Of a DNA stretch of 8,774 bases, positions 1 to 5,809 are shown in pieces. The DNA comes from Thermaceae bacterium. Lineage in GTDB: Bacteria > Deinococcota > Deinococci > Deinococcales > Marinithermaceae. Both the position numbers and the translations under genes were made by a program. Every line of letters begins with the position of its first letter. Positions within the stretch are counted from its first letter, which is position 1. Below the pieces are notes generated by a model that was not told where the DNA came from, made no database searches, and saw only the letters and a list, made by a program, of their open reading frames with translations. The DNA is taken from positions 1-8,774 of the forward strand of contig JALSJG010000177.1 of assembly GCA_026989475.1 (NCBI GenBank), written 5' to 3'.

Positions 1-449
1 CCGCCGGCGAGCTCCTCGGTGTCGAGCGCCTTCGGGATCAGGATGATCTCGAGGATCTCCTGGGCCAGGGAACGCTGGGGCCAGAGCACCTTGTCGATCC
101 GGGTACCGAGGATGTCCATGGTGCGGGGGTCGGTGAGCACCTCGGCGTAGTCGGCCCGGCCCACGAAGCAAAGCGCCTCCCGGGCCCCGAGCCCCTTGGC
201 GAGCAGCGAGCTGATCAGGTTGACCTCGTCGATGCTGGTGGCGGCGATGAAGGCGTCGGCCCGCTCGACCCCGGCCTCCCGCAGGATCTCGGGGTCGGTG
301 GCGTTGCCGATCACCACCCGCACGTCGTAGTTGGCGAGCCGTTCGGCGGCGTCGGGGGAACGGTCGATCACCACCACGTCGTGCTCGGTGTGGAGGCTCT
401 TTGCGAGATCCGACCCCACCTCTCCGCCGCCGGCGATCACGAGATACAT
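1..449 (-). CDS. trkA: TrkA-type NAD-binding (RCK/KTN) protein, N-terminal part
   Basis: This gene runs off the left edge; 149 codons are visible, read from an ATG at 449. The start of the protein, MYLVIAGGGEVGSDLAKSL, has a Rossmann GxGxxG loop at residues 7-12 and an acidic residue (D29) ending the second strand, as in NAD-binding RCK domains. The family's GNATD motif is at 48-52, and SIDEVN (about residues 79-84) lies at the usual RCK position. In this family the protein is the cytoplasmic regulatory subunit of TrkH/KtrB potassium channels and binds NAD(H) or another nucleotide. TrkA has two RCK/TrkA-C repeats (about 450 residues); KtrA-like proteins have one (about 220), and the visible part cannot separate them. 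It follows rimO after 7 nt; an AGGGG stretch overlapping the rimO stop codon can serve as ribosome site. No transporter subunit is visible, so trkH/trkG may lie further left. Confidence 0.88.
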   Translation of the reverse strand, partial: MYLVIAGGGEVGSDLAKSLHTEHDVVVIDRSPDAAERLANYDVRVVIGNATDPEILREAGVERADAFIAATSIDEVNLISSLLAKGLGAREALCFVGRADYAEVLTDPRTMDILGTRIDKVLWPQRSLAQEILEIILIPKALDTEELAG

Positions 450-456
450 GGCGCCC

Positions 457-1767
457 CTATTTTGCGCCGGGCGCGGCTTTCCAGGGTAGGGGACGGAGGA
501 CCCGCGCGAAGAGGTCGTAGGTATCGGCGTCGGTGACCTGGGCGAGGTAGCGCTCCCCCACCTCGAGCCCCTCGCCCTCGAGGTAGACGACGCCGTCCAC
601 CCCGGGGGCGTCGCCGGGGCTCCGGGCGATCCAGGTGCCGTCCTCCCCGGGGGCGTCCACGATCACCGGGAGGGCCTTCCCCACCCAGCGCCGCATGCGC
701 CGGGCGCTGATCTCGGCCTGGCGCTGCATCAGGCGGTGGTAGCGCTCCTCCTTGACCTCCTCGGGCACCCGGCCGGGCAGCGCGTTCGCCGCCGCCCCCT
801 CGACCTCGGAGTAGCGGAAGGCGCCCACCCGGTCGAGCTCGGCCTCCTCCAGAAACGCGAGCAAGAGTTCGAAGTCCTCCTCGGTCTCGCCGGGGAAGCC
901 GACGATGAAGACCGAGCGGAGGGTGAGCTCGGGGACCGCCCGCCGCCAGGCCTGGATGCGGGCGAGGTAGCGCTCGGCGTCGCCGGGTCGTCGCATCGCC
1001 TTCAGGATCTTCGGGCTTGCGTGCTGCAGGGGGACGTCGAGGTAGGGGAGGAGTTTCCCCTCCGCCATCTTTTCGACCAGGGCTTCCACCTCGGGGTAGG
1101 GGTAGACGTAGAGCAGCCGGAGCCAGACCCCGAGCTCGGCAAGTTGGTCCACGAGCTTAAGGAGCCCCCCCCGCTCGCCCCGGTCCCGGCCGTAGGCCAG
1201 GGTGTCCTGGGCGATGACGATGAGCTCGCGGGTCCCGGTGGCCACCAGGCCCTCGGCCTCCCGGATCACCTCCTCGAGCGGGCGGGAGACCTGGGTGCCC
1301 CGGAGTTTGGGGATGATGCAGAAGCTGCACTTGTTGTCGCAGCCCTCGGCGATCTTCAGGTAGGCGTAGTGGCGGGGGGTGAGCCGGACCCGGGGTGGGA
1401 CGAGGGCGGTCTTCGGGTCGCGGTCGGGGGGCAGGGCCCGGGTCACCGCCTCGAGCACCCCTTCAAAATCCGCCGGCCCGGTGACCGCGAGCACCCCGGG
1501 GTGCGCCTTACGGATCACCTCGGGCCGGGCACCGAGGCAGCCGGTGGCCACGACCCTCGGGGCCTTCTCTAGGGCGAGGCCGATCTCCTCGAGGCTTTCC
1601 TCGATCGCGGGGTTAATGAAGCCGCAGGTGTTGACGATGGCGAGGTCGGCCTCTTCGTACTCGGGCACGAGCTCGTAGCCGAGCGCCCTAAGCCGGGCGA
1701 TCAGCTGCTCGCTGTCGACGAGCGCCTTGGCGCAACCCAGGCTGGCAAACGCGATGCGTCCGGCCAT
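457..1767 (-). CDS. rimO: Ribosomal protein S12 methylthiotransferase RimO
   Basis: RimO is a radical-SAM enzyme that adds a methylthio group to a conserved aspartate of ribosomal protein S12, using two 4Fe-4S clusters. From the ATG at 1767 the protein has 436 residues, normal for the family. The N-terminal UPF0004 domain has cluster cysteines C12 (in SLGCAKALVDSE), C48 (VNTCGF) and C77. The radical-SAM motif CxxxCxxC is C143, C147, C150 (GCDNKCSFC). A C-terminal TRAM domain lies at about 362-425. SLGCxKxLVDSE and VNTCGF favour RimO over the tRNA enzyme MiaB, whose first motif is GCQMN-like. The reading frame extends to a TTG at 1791, but that would overlap the upstream gene; the ATG lies 10 nt after the rodZ-like stop and just before the conserved start of the domain. 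No strong ribosome site is seen. It sits between the rodZ-like and trkA-like genes in one compact run. Confidence 0.95.
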   Translation of the reverse strand: MAGRIAFASLGCAKALVDSEQLIARLRALGYELVPEYEEADLAIVNTCGFINPAIEESLEEIGLALEKAPRVVATGCLGARPEVIRKAHPGVLAVTGPADFEGVLEAVTRALPPDRDPKTALVPPRVRLTPRHYAYLKIAEGCDNKCSFCIIPKLRGTQVSRPLEEVIREAEGLVATGTRELIVIAQDTLAYGRDRGERGGLLKLVDQLAELGVWLRLLYVYPYPEVEALVEKMAEGKLLPYLDVPLQHASPKILKAMRRPGDAERYLARIQAWRRAVPELTLRSVFIVGFPGETEEDFELLLAFLEEAELDRVGAFRYSEVEGAAANALPGRVPEEVKEERYHRLMQRQAEISARRMRRWVGKALPVIVDAPGEDGTWIARSPGDAPGVDGVVYLEGEGLEVGERYLAQVTDADTYDLFARVLRPLPWKAAPGAK

Positions 1768-1774
1768 CGGGCTG

Positions 1775-1780
1775 AGTCTA
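1775..1780 (-). promoter_or_regulatory. Possible -10 hexamer before rimO, formed on the rodZ-like stop codon
   Basis: The minus strand reads TAGACT, then 7 nt, then the rimO ATG. The first three bases are the TAG stop of the upstream gene. It fits the TANNNT form of Thermus/Deinococcus -10 elements placed close to leaderless starts. No -35 element is visible and the match could be chance; it is listed because the same arrangement recurs before psuG and the M20 peptidase. Confidence 0.25.
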
Positions 1781-2668
1781 CCGGGCTTCAAACCGCCGGG
1801 TGACGACCTCGCCGGTCTTGCCCATGGGGCCGAGGTCTTTCTCGCCGAGGAAAACCCGGACCCCGCCGGCGTTCCCGGTCCTGACCACCACCGGGAGCTC
1901 GAAGGAAAGCTCGGTCCCGGGGGCGGCGGTGCGCTCGTAAAGCCGCTTGCCCTCCGGGGTGGTCACCCGGAGCCAGCTCCGCTCGGTGATGCGGAGGGTG
2001 AGGGTTTTGGGGGGCGGCTTCTCGGCCGGTTCCTCCTTGGGCACGGGTACCAGGCGCAGGGTGAGGGCGCGGTCTTGGTGTAAGTCCACCGGCTGCTCGT
2101 GGGGGAGGTAGCCCTCGGCCTCGACCCGGAGGAGCCGGCGGCCGGCCTCGACCTCGAGCTCCACCGGCGCCGCCCCGAGGAAATAGCCGTCCAGGTAAAC
2201 CTTGGCTCCAGGGGGCTCGGTGGTTACCCGCAGGCGCACCCGCTCGGGGCTGGGGGCGGGTTCGGGTTTTGCCGCCGCCTGCGCGGGCTTAGCTGGGGTT
2301 TCCCGGGCGGTTTCTTTTGCTTTCGGTCGAAGGAGCCAAAACCCCCCGGCAACAAGGGCGAGCAGGGCCAAGAAAAGCGCGGGGATCGGGGTGCGCCGCC
2401 GGGTTTGGGGCGCGGGCGGTGGAGTCGGGGCCGGGGGCGCGGGGTAGAGGGCGAGCAGGGCCTCTGGGGTAAGCCCCAGGATCCCCGCGAGCCGCCGCAG
2501 GTGCGCCCGGGTGAGGGCGGGCTCGGGCAGCTCCTCGAAGCGGCAGCCTTCGAGCGCTTCCAGGTACGCCCGGCTGAGCCGCGCCCGCCGGGCGGCCTCT
2601 TCGAGGCTGAGGCCCTTGGCTTCCCGGGCCTGTTTCAGCTTTTCCCCGAGTTCGCACACCCCGCCCAT
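1778..2668 (-). CDS. RodZ-like membrane protein with HTH, PEGA and C-terminal RodZ (DUF4115-type) domains
   Basis: A 296-residue single-pass membrane protein. Order of parts: a Cro/Xre-type HTH at about 5-75 (LGEKLKQAREAKGLSLEEAA); a proline-rich linker at 76-90; an RRR cluster at 90-92 followed by a membrane helix at about 93-113, placing the HTH in the cytoplasm and the rest outside; a second Pro/Ala/Lys linker; a PEGA domain at about 143-207 (TTEPPGAKVYLDG near 149-161); another linker; and a C-terminal beta domain at about 223-296 (TLRITERSWLRV) like that of RodZ. RodZ links MreB filaments to the elongation machinery in rod-shaped cells. E. coli RodZ has no PEGA domain, so this is a variant layout; PEGA domains are thought to bind envelope carbohydrate or protein. 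The ATG at 2668 starts 1 nt after the psuG stop (TAAGATG), suggesting translational coupling. The HTH could also bind DNA; this cannot be decided here. Confidence 0.85.
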   Translation of the reverse strand: MGGVCELGEKLKQAREAKGLSLEEAARRARLSRAYLEALEGCRFEELPEPALTRAHLRRLAGILGLTPEALLALYPAPPAPTPPPAPQTRRRTPIPALFLALLALVAGGFWLLRPKAKETARETPAKPAQAAAKPEPAPSPERVRLRVTTEPPGAKVYLDGYFLGAAPVELEVEAGRRLLRVEAEGYLPHEQPVDLHQDRALTLRLVPVPKEEPAEKPPPKTLTLRITERSWLRVTTPEGKRLYERTAAPGTELSFELPVVVRTGNAGGVRVFLGEKDLGPMGKTGEVVTRRFEAR

Positions 2669-2669
2669 C

Positions 2670-3551
2670 TTACCCCGCGAGGGCGCGGGCGATCTCCCCC
2701 GCGAGCCGGGCGTTCTCGACGAGGAGCCGCCGGTTCACCCGGTCGGTGGCGCCCTTCGACTGCTCGGCGAGGCGCCTTAGGAGGAAGGGGGTGAGGGCCT
2801 TGCCCTGAATCCCCCGGCTTTGCGCTTCCGCGTTCGCCTCCTCGACCCAGGCGCGCACCCGTTCGAAGGGAAGCCCTTCGGAGACCGGGTGGAAGACGAG
2901 CACCGCCGGGGAAAGCCCGAGCCCCCGCTGGGCCCGGTAGACCGCCGCCGCCTCCTCCGGGCTTTCCACCCGGGTGGGGAGGGAGTAGGGGCTCGTGGGG
3001 CTATGGAAGGCCGGAAGGCGGTCGGTCCGGTAGCCGAGGACCGCCACCCCCAGGGTCTCGAGCCGCTCCAGGGTGGCCGCGAGGTCGAGGATGCTCTTCA
3101 TCCCCGAGCTCACCACCAGGATCGGGGTCCTGGCGAGGGCGACGAGGTCCGCCGACTCGTCGAAGGGGGAAGGGTGCACCCCGCCGATCCCGCCGGTGGC
3201 GAAGACGGGGATGCCCGCCCGGTGGGCGAGGAAGGCGGTGGCGGCGACGGTGGTGCCGGCGGTGCGGCGGCTTGCCACCAGAGCGGAAAGGTTCCAAAGG
3301 CTCGCCTTCTCGGCCGCTTGGTCCTCGGCGAGGGCCTTTAGCTCCTCTTCCTCGAGCCCCACCCGCACCTCGCCCCGGACGATCGCGATCACCGCGGGCA
3401 CCGCGCCCGCCTCCCGGACGGCCACGACCATCGCCCGGGCGACCTCGAGGTTCTCCGGACGGGCGAGGCCGTGGGTGATCACGGTGGACTCAAGCGCCAC
3501 CACCGGTTGGTTTTTCGAAAGGGCCTCCGAGACAAAGGGCGCAATCCGCAC
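2670..3551 (-). CDS. psuG: Pseudouridine-5'-phosphate glycosidase PsuG
   Basis: PsuG cleaves the C-C glycosidic bond of pseudouridine 5'-phosphate to uracil and ribose 5-phosphate, in the cytoplasm, as part of pseudouridine breakdown. The 293-residue length is normal. Family motifs are all present: ALESTVITHGL (19-29), GTTVAAT (99-105), FATGGIGGVH (117-126), SSGMKSILD (148-156), QGKALTPFLL (249-258) and VENARLA (278-284). By alignment from memory, K152 matches the E. coli Schiff-base lysine K166, E21 matches E31, K82 matches K93, D135 matches the metal ligand D149, and N280 matches N289. The start is a GTG at 3551, 9 nt after the preceding gene's stop, with no Shine-Dalgarno sequence; the first residues (MRIAPFVSEAL) fit the family. 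The usual partner, the PfkB-type kinase PsuK, is not in the window. Confidence 0.95.
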   Translation of the reverse strand: MRIAPFVSEALSKNQPVVALESTVITHGLARPENLEVARAMVVAVREAGAVPAVIAIVRGEVRVGLEEEELKALAEDQAAEKASLWNLSALVASRRTAGTTVAATAFLAHRAGIPVFATGGIGGVHPSPFDESADLVALARTPILVVSSGMKSILDLAATLERLETLGVAVLGYRTDRLPAFHSPTSPYSLPTRVESPEEAAAVYRAQRGLGLSPAVLVFHPVSEGLPFERVRAWVEEANAEAQSRGIQGKALTPFLLRRLAEQSKGATDRVNRRLLVENARLAGEIARALAG

Positions 3552-3557
3552 GGAGCT

Positions 3558-3563
3558 AGTTTA
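3558..3563 (-). promoter_or_regulatory. Possible -10 hexamer before psuG (leaderless type), formed on a stop codon
   Basis: The minus strand reads TAAACT, then 6 nt, then the psuG GTG. TAA is the stop codon of the upstream gene. TANNNT about 6 nt from the start codon is the layout reported for leaderless genes in Deinococcus and Thermus, and psuG lacks a ribosome site. There is no recognisable -35 box, so this remains a weak prediction. Confidence 0.35.
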
Positions 3564-4025
3564 GCGGAGCTCGAGCTCGGCGAGCTCGACGCGCACCCGT
3601 AAGAGGGCGAATAGGGCAAGCCCTCCGCCGGAGCCGAGCTCCGCATCCCAAAGGGCGGAGTCCAGGGGCAGCATCACGCCGCCCCAGTATCCCAGGCTTT
3701 GCCCGTAGTCGTAGGCGCCGGCCCCGGCGAGGAGGAAGGCAAAGGGATCCCGCTCCCCCTCGAGGTAGTAGCCCCCGCCGAACGAAGCCCAGCTCCGCCG
3801 CCAGGGCCGGTCCTCGAGCACGAAGCCGAGCTCGCCGAGGGCATAGGGGCCCAGGTAGTCGTAGCCGACCTGGAGCCGGGCGAGCCCGCCCTCGTAGGTG
3901 CGGTACTCGGCGAAGCCCGCCACCCCGAGGGGCAGGAGCTGGCCCTCGAGGGCGATGCCCAGGCGGATGGTTTGCCCTAGGGCCAGGCCCGCAAGCAGTA
4001 GCAGTCCGAGGGTTACGCTCCGCAT
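3561..4025 (-). CDS. Secreted or outer-membrane beta-rich protein of unknown function
   Basis: Not recognised. The protein has 154 residues. It begins with a typical signal peptide: a short basic start (MR), a leucine-rich core at about 5-15 and an ALG|Q cleavage site near residue 17. The mature part is rich in Gly, Tyr, Phe and Leu with alternating polar and nonpolar residues (for example GLARLQVGYDYLG and ASFGGGYYLEG), which suggests antiparallel beta strands, perhaps a small outer-membrane barrel or periplasmic beta protein. It contains no cysteine and no lysine. It ends in a charged LAELELR rather than the aromatic residue common at barrel ends, so barrel identity is uncertain. The ATG at 4025 lies 25 nt after the transporter stop. 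GGAG is only 2 nt from the ATG, too close for a normal ribosome site, and a -10-like CATACT lies 6 nt upstream. It is followed by psuG after 9 nt. Confidence 0.75.
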   Translation of the reverse strand: MRSVTLGLLLLAGLALGQTIRLGIALEGQLLPLGVAGFAEYRTYEGGLARLQVGYDYLGPYALGELGFVLEDRPWRRSWASFGGGYYLEGERDPFAFLLAGAGAYDYGQSLGYWGGVMLPLDSALWDAELGSGGGLALFALLRVRVELAELELR

Positions 4026-4031
4026 GGCTCC

Positions 4032-4037
4032 AGTATG
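4032..4037 (-). promoter_or_regulatory. Possible internal -10 element before the secreted protein gene
   Basis: In the 25-nt gap after the transporter gene the minus strand reads CATACT, then 6 nt, then the ATG at 4025. It differs by one base from TATACT and sits at the distance expected for a leaderless start. It may let the secreted-protein to trkA block be transcribed apart from the transporter. No -35 box is evident. Confidence 0.35.
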
Positions 4038-4047
4038 ACCGTTCTCA

Positions 4048-4067
4048 GGTTTAGCTCCGGTTAAACC
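4048..4067. repeat. Short inverted repeat GGTTTA / TAAACC at the end of the transporter gene
   Basis: GGTTTA (4048-4053) and TAAACC (4062-4067) form a perfect 6-bp inverted repeat with an 8-nt loop. It covers the transporter's stop codon. There is no T run after it on the minus strand, so an intrinsic terminator is unlikely; an operator or chance are alternatives. Confidence 0.3.
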
Positions 4068-4911
4068 GCTGCACCAGCCCCACCCCGAGGAGCGCGAGCA
4101 GCCCGCCCGCCACCACCGGCGCGGTGGGCCATTCCCCGAGCCAGACCCCCGCGATCAGCACGGCGAGCACCGGGTTCAGGTAGAGGGTGCTCGCGAGCAG
4201 GCTGGCGGGTACCCGGGCGAGCGCTCGCGTCCAGAGGAAGTAGGCGAGCGCCCCGGGAAAAACCCCGAGGTAAAGGGCGGCGAGGAGCGAGGACCGGGGA
4301 GCCTCGGCGAGCGCCGCGCCGAGGCCCGGCAGGAAGACGAGAAGGGGCAGCGTCCCCGCCACCAGGGTGTAGACCGTCACCGCCTGGGCGGAGTAGCGCG
4401 CAAGTAGCGGTTTCTGGCCGACGAAGTAGAGCGAGCCCGAGAGGGCGGCGAGGAGGACCAGGACCGCCCCCGGGTCGAAGCCGAACCCATCCCCCTCGCC
4501 AAACGCGATCAGCCCCGCGCCCAAAAAAGCGAGAACGAGCCCGGCCCAGGCCCCGGGCGAAAGCCGCTCTCCGAGGAAGAACCGGGCGAAGAGCGCGATG
4601 AAGACCGGCGAGGTGGCGATGAGAAGGCTCGCCGAGCCGGCGGTCACCGAGACCTCGCCGTAGGTGAGGGCGGTGTGGTAGCCGAAGACCCCGAGGAAGC
4701 CGAGGGCGAAAAACCGAGCCCAGTCCCTCCGCGCCGGAGGGGGCAGGCGCAAAAGCCAGGCGGCCAGGAGCAGGACCGCCGAGGCGGCGAGGAAGCGGGT
4801 GAGCACCAGGTGCCCGGGCGAAAGCCCCGCGAGCGCCGCCCGGATGCCGGCGAAGGCCGAGGACCAAAAGAGCAGGGCGCCCAGGGCGTAGGCCCAGGTC
4901 AGAAGGTCCAC
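4051..4911 (-). CDS. EamA/DMT-family membrane transporter
   Basis: A 286-residue inner-membrane protein of the drug/metabolite transporter superfamily, a normal length. It consists of two homologous EamA halves (about 3-138 and 146-282), together about ten membrane helices. The family's internal repeat is visible: SPV at 101-103 followed by LGE at 113-115 in the first half, NPV at 246-248 followed by LGE at 258-260 in the second. Such proteins export or import amino acids, metabolites or drugs; the substrate cannot be read from sequence. The frame stays open to 5388, but the part beyond 4911 lies antisense to the DsrE-like gene and is not hydrophobic. GTG at 4911 is the only credible start: it immediately precedes the first helix (DLLTWAYALGALLFW). 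The ATG in CCATGG at 4917-4919 is out of frame. The gene has no ribosome site and starts 6 nt from a -10-like TACCAT, so a leaderless mRNA is likely. Confidence 0.9.
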   Translation of the reverse strand: MDLLTWAYALGALLFWSSAFAGIRAALAGLSPGHLVLTRFLAASAVLLLAAWLLRLPPPARRDWARFFALGFLGVFGYHTALTYGEVSVTAGSASLLIATSPVFIALFARFFLGERLSPGAWAGLVLAFLGAGLIAFGEGDGFGFDPGAVLVLLAALSGSLYFVGQKPLLARYSAQAVTVYTLVAGTLPLLVFLPGLGAALAEAPRSSLLAALYLGVFPGALAYFLWTRALARVPASLLASTLYLNPVLAVLIAGVWLGEWPTAPVVAGGLLALLGVGLVQRFNRS

Positions 4912-4917
4912 GGCGCC

Positions 4918-4929
4918 ATGGTATAGGCT
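4918..4929. promoter_or_regulatory. Back-to-back -10 hexamers: predicted symmetric divergent leaderless promoter
   Basis: The divergent starts (GTG at 4911 on minus, ATG at 4936 on plus) are only 24 nt apart. On the plus strand TAGGCT (4924-4929) is followed by 6 nt and the ATG. On the minus strand TACCAT (4923-4918) is followed by 6 nt and the GTG. Both match TANNNT and meet at a shared TATA core (4922-4925). Neither gene has a Shine-Dalgarno sequence. No -35 box was found on either side. Both mRNAs are predicted to start at or within a few bases of their start codons and to compete for one RNA polymerase site. Confidence 0.6.
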
Positions 4930-4935
4930 CTGGGC

Positions 4936-5271
4936 ATGGCGAGGATCCTCGTGCTCGTGCTTTCGGGACCGGAGTCCGAGGGGCGGGTAGCCGCGGCGCT
5001 CGGCTTCGCCGCCCGGGCCCACGATCTGGGTGCCGAGGTCAGGGTGGTGTTTTTTGCCGATGGGGTACGGGTTGCGCTCGAGGGGGAGCGTTACCCGGAG
5101 CTCGCCCGGGGGCTTGCGGAGCTGGCCCGGCGGGGGCTTACCCCCCTCGTTTGCCGCCGGAACCTGGAAGCGCTGGGACGGGAGCCCGTGCTTTCCGGGT
5201 TTGCCGTGCGCTACATCGGCGCCGACCTGGTACAGGCGGCGGAGGATGGATTTACGGTGTTTTCCTTTTAG
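4936..5271 (+). CDS. DsrE/TusD-like small protein
   Basis: A 111-residue cytoplasmic protein with the DsrE/DsrF fold pattern: first strand ARILVLVLSG (2-11), a long helix over 15-31, second strand EVRVVFFADGV (34-44), a further helix, then LTPLVC (68-73) and LEAL. The single cysteine, C73, lies where sulfur-carrying DsrE/TusD family members have their reactive cysteine, ahead of a short segment that ends in G81. Related proteins relay persulfide sulfur, but many single DsrE-like proteins have no known job, and no DsrF, DsrH or tus partner is present here. The ATG is preceded by no ribosome site; it lies 6 nt downstream of TAGGCT in the shared divergent promoter. The next gene begins 1 nt after the stop (TAGCATG), so the two are probably translated together. 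Confidence 0.75.
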   Translation: MARILVLVLSGPESEGRVAAALGFAARAHDLGAEVRVVFFADGVRVALEGERYPELARGLAELARRGLTPLVCRRNLEALGREPVLSGFAVRYIGADLVQAAEDGFTVFSF

Positions 5272-5272
5272 C

Positions 5273-5806
5273 ATGCGTCCGGTCGTCGCGGTTTTCGGTT
5301 CCTCCCGGGCGGTGCCCGGTTCAAAGACATACGACCTGGCCTTTGCCCTCGGGAAGCTGGTTGGAGAGCTCGGTCTCGACCTCGCCACCGGCGGCTACGG
5401 AGGGGCGATGGAGGCGGCGAGCCGGGGGGCGAGGGAGGCCGGGGCCCTCGTCCTCGGCGTCACCGCCCCGGCGGTGTTTCCCGAGCGGGCCGGGCCGAAC
5501 CCCTTCGTGGAGCTCGAGCTCCCTTCCCCCAGCCTGCTCTCCCGGATCGAGCGGCTCCTCGACCTAGCAGCGGCCTACGTCGCATTGCCCGGGGGCATCG
5601 GGACCCTTGCCGAGATCGTCGCTGCCTGGAACCGGGCCTACGTGGACCGGGCGGCCGGGCGGCCGGCGCGCCCGCTCGCGGTGCACGCCGGGTGGCGAAG
5701 CTTGCTCCGGCCCGCGCTTGAGATCGGCGAGGAAGCGCTCGGACTCCTGCGCTTTTTCGAGGAGGCCTCCGAGCTCGAGGATTTCTTGAAATCGGTCCGT
5801 CAGTAA
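5273..5806 (+). CDS. LOG-family Rossmann-fold nucleotide-binding protein (PGGxGT)
   Basis: A 177-residue member of the LOG/YgdH-like family (older databases call these 'possible lysine decarboxylase', which is wrong). The first strand and loop are VVAVFGSSRA (4-13); GGYGGAMEAASRGA (40-53) and PGGIGTLAE (106-114) are the two nucleotide-binding signatures. Family members hydrolyse nucleoside 5'-monophosphates (cytokinin riboside phosphate in plants, AMP or purine nucleotides in some bacteria). The usual 'RK...SDAF.ALPGG' stretch here reads SRIERLLDLAAAYVALPGG: the arginine (R91) is kept, but the following Lys is Ile and the Asp is Ala, so activity may be altered. The start ATG lies 1 nt after the DsrE-like stop with no ribosome site, suggesting reinitiation. 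An upstream extension in this frame overlaps the DsrE-like gene and was rejected. The gene ends 3 nt before the cupin gene's stop on the other strand. Confidence 0.85.
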   Translation: MRPVVAVFGSSRAVPGSKTYDLAFALGKLVGELGLDLATGGYGGAMEAASRGAREAGALVLGVTAPAVFPERAGPNPFVELELPSPSLLSRIERLLDLAAAYVALPGGIGTLAEIVAAWNRAYVDRAAGRPARPLAVHAGWRSLLRPALEIGEEALGLLRFFEEASELEDFLKSVRQ

Positions 5807-5809
5807 AGG

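Noticed and set aside
736..1572. Plus-strand open frame of 278 codons opposite rimO
   Set aside because: RimO on the minus strand has every catalytic motif; the plus frame is an antisense shadow with no recognisable domain.
1768..1791. Alternative TTG start of rimO, 8 codons upstream
   Set aside because: It would overlap the rodZ-like gene and add residues not seen in the family; the ATG at 1767 immediately precedes the conserved domain.
3566..3592. GAGCTCG-type repeat near the end of the secreted protein gene
   Set aside because: It is explained by codons for the alternating Glu-Leu tail (VELAELEL); GAGCTC words are common throughout the window from Glu-Leu codon pairs.
4912..5388. N-terminal extension of the transporter reading frame (159 extra residues)
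   Set aside because: It lies antisense to the DsrE-like gene and into the LOG-like gene, is not hydrophobic, has no family match, and the first membrane helix begins right after the GTG at 4911. An open frame this long is common opposite a GC-rich gene.
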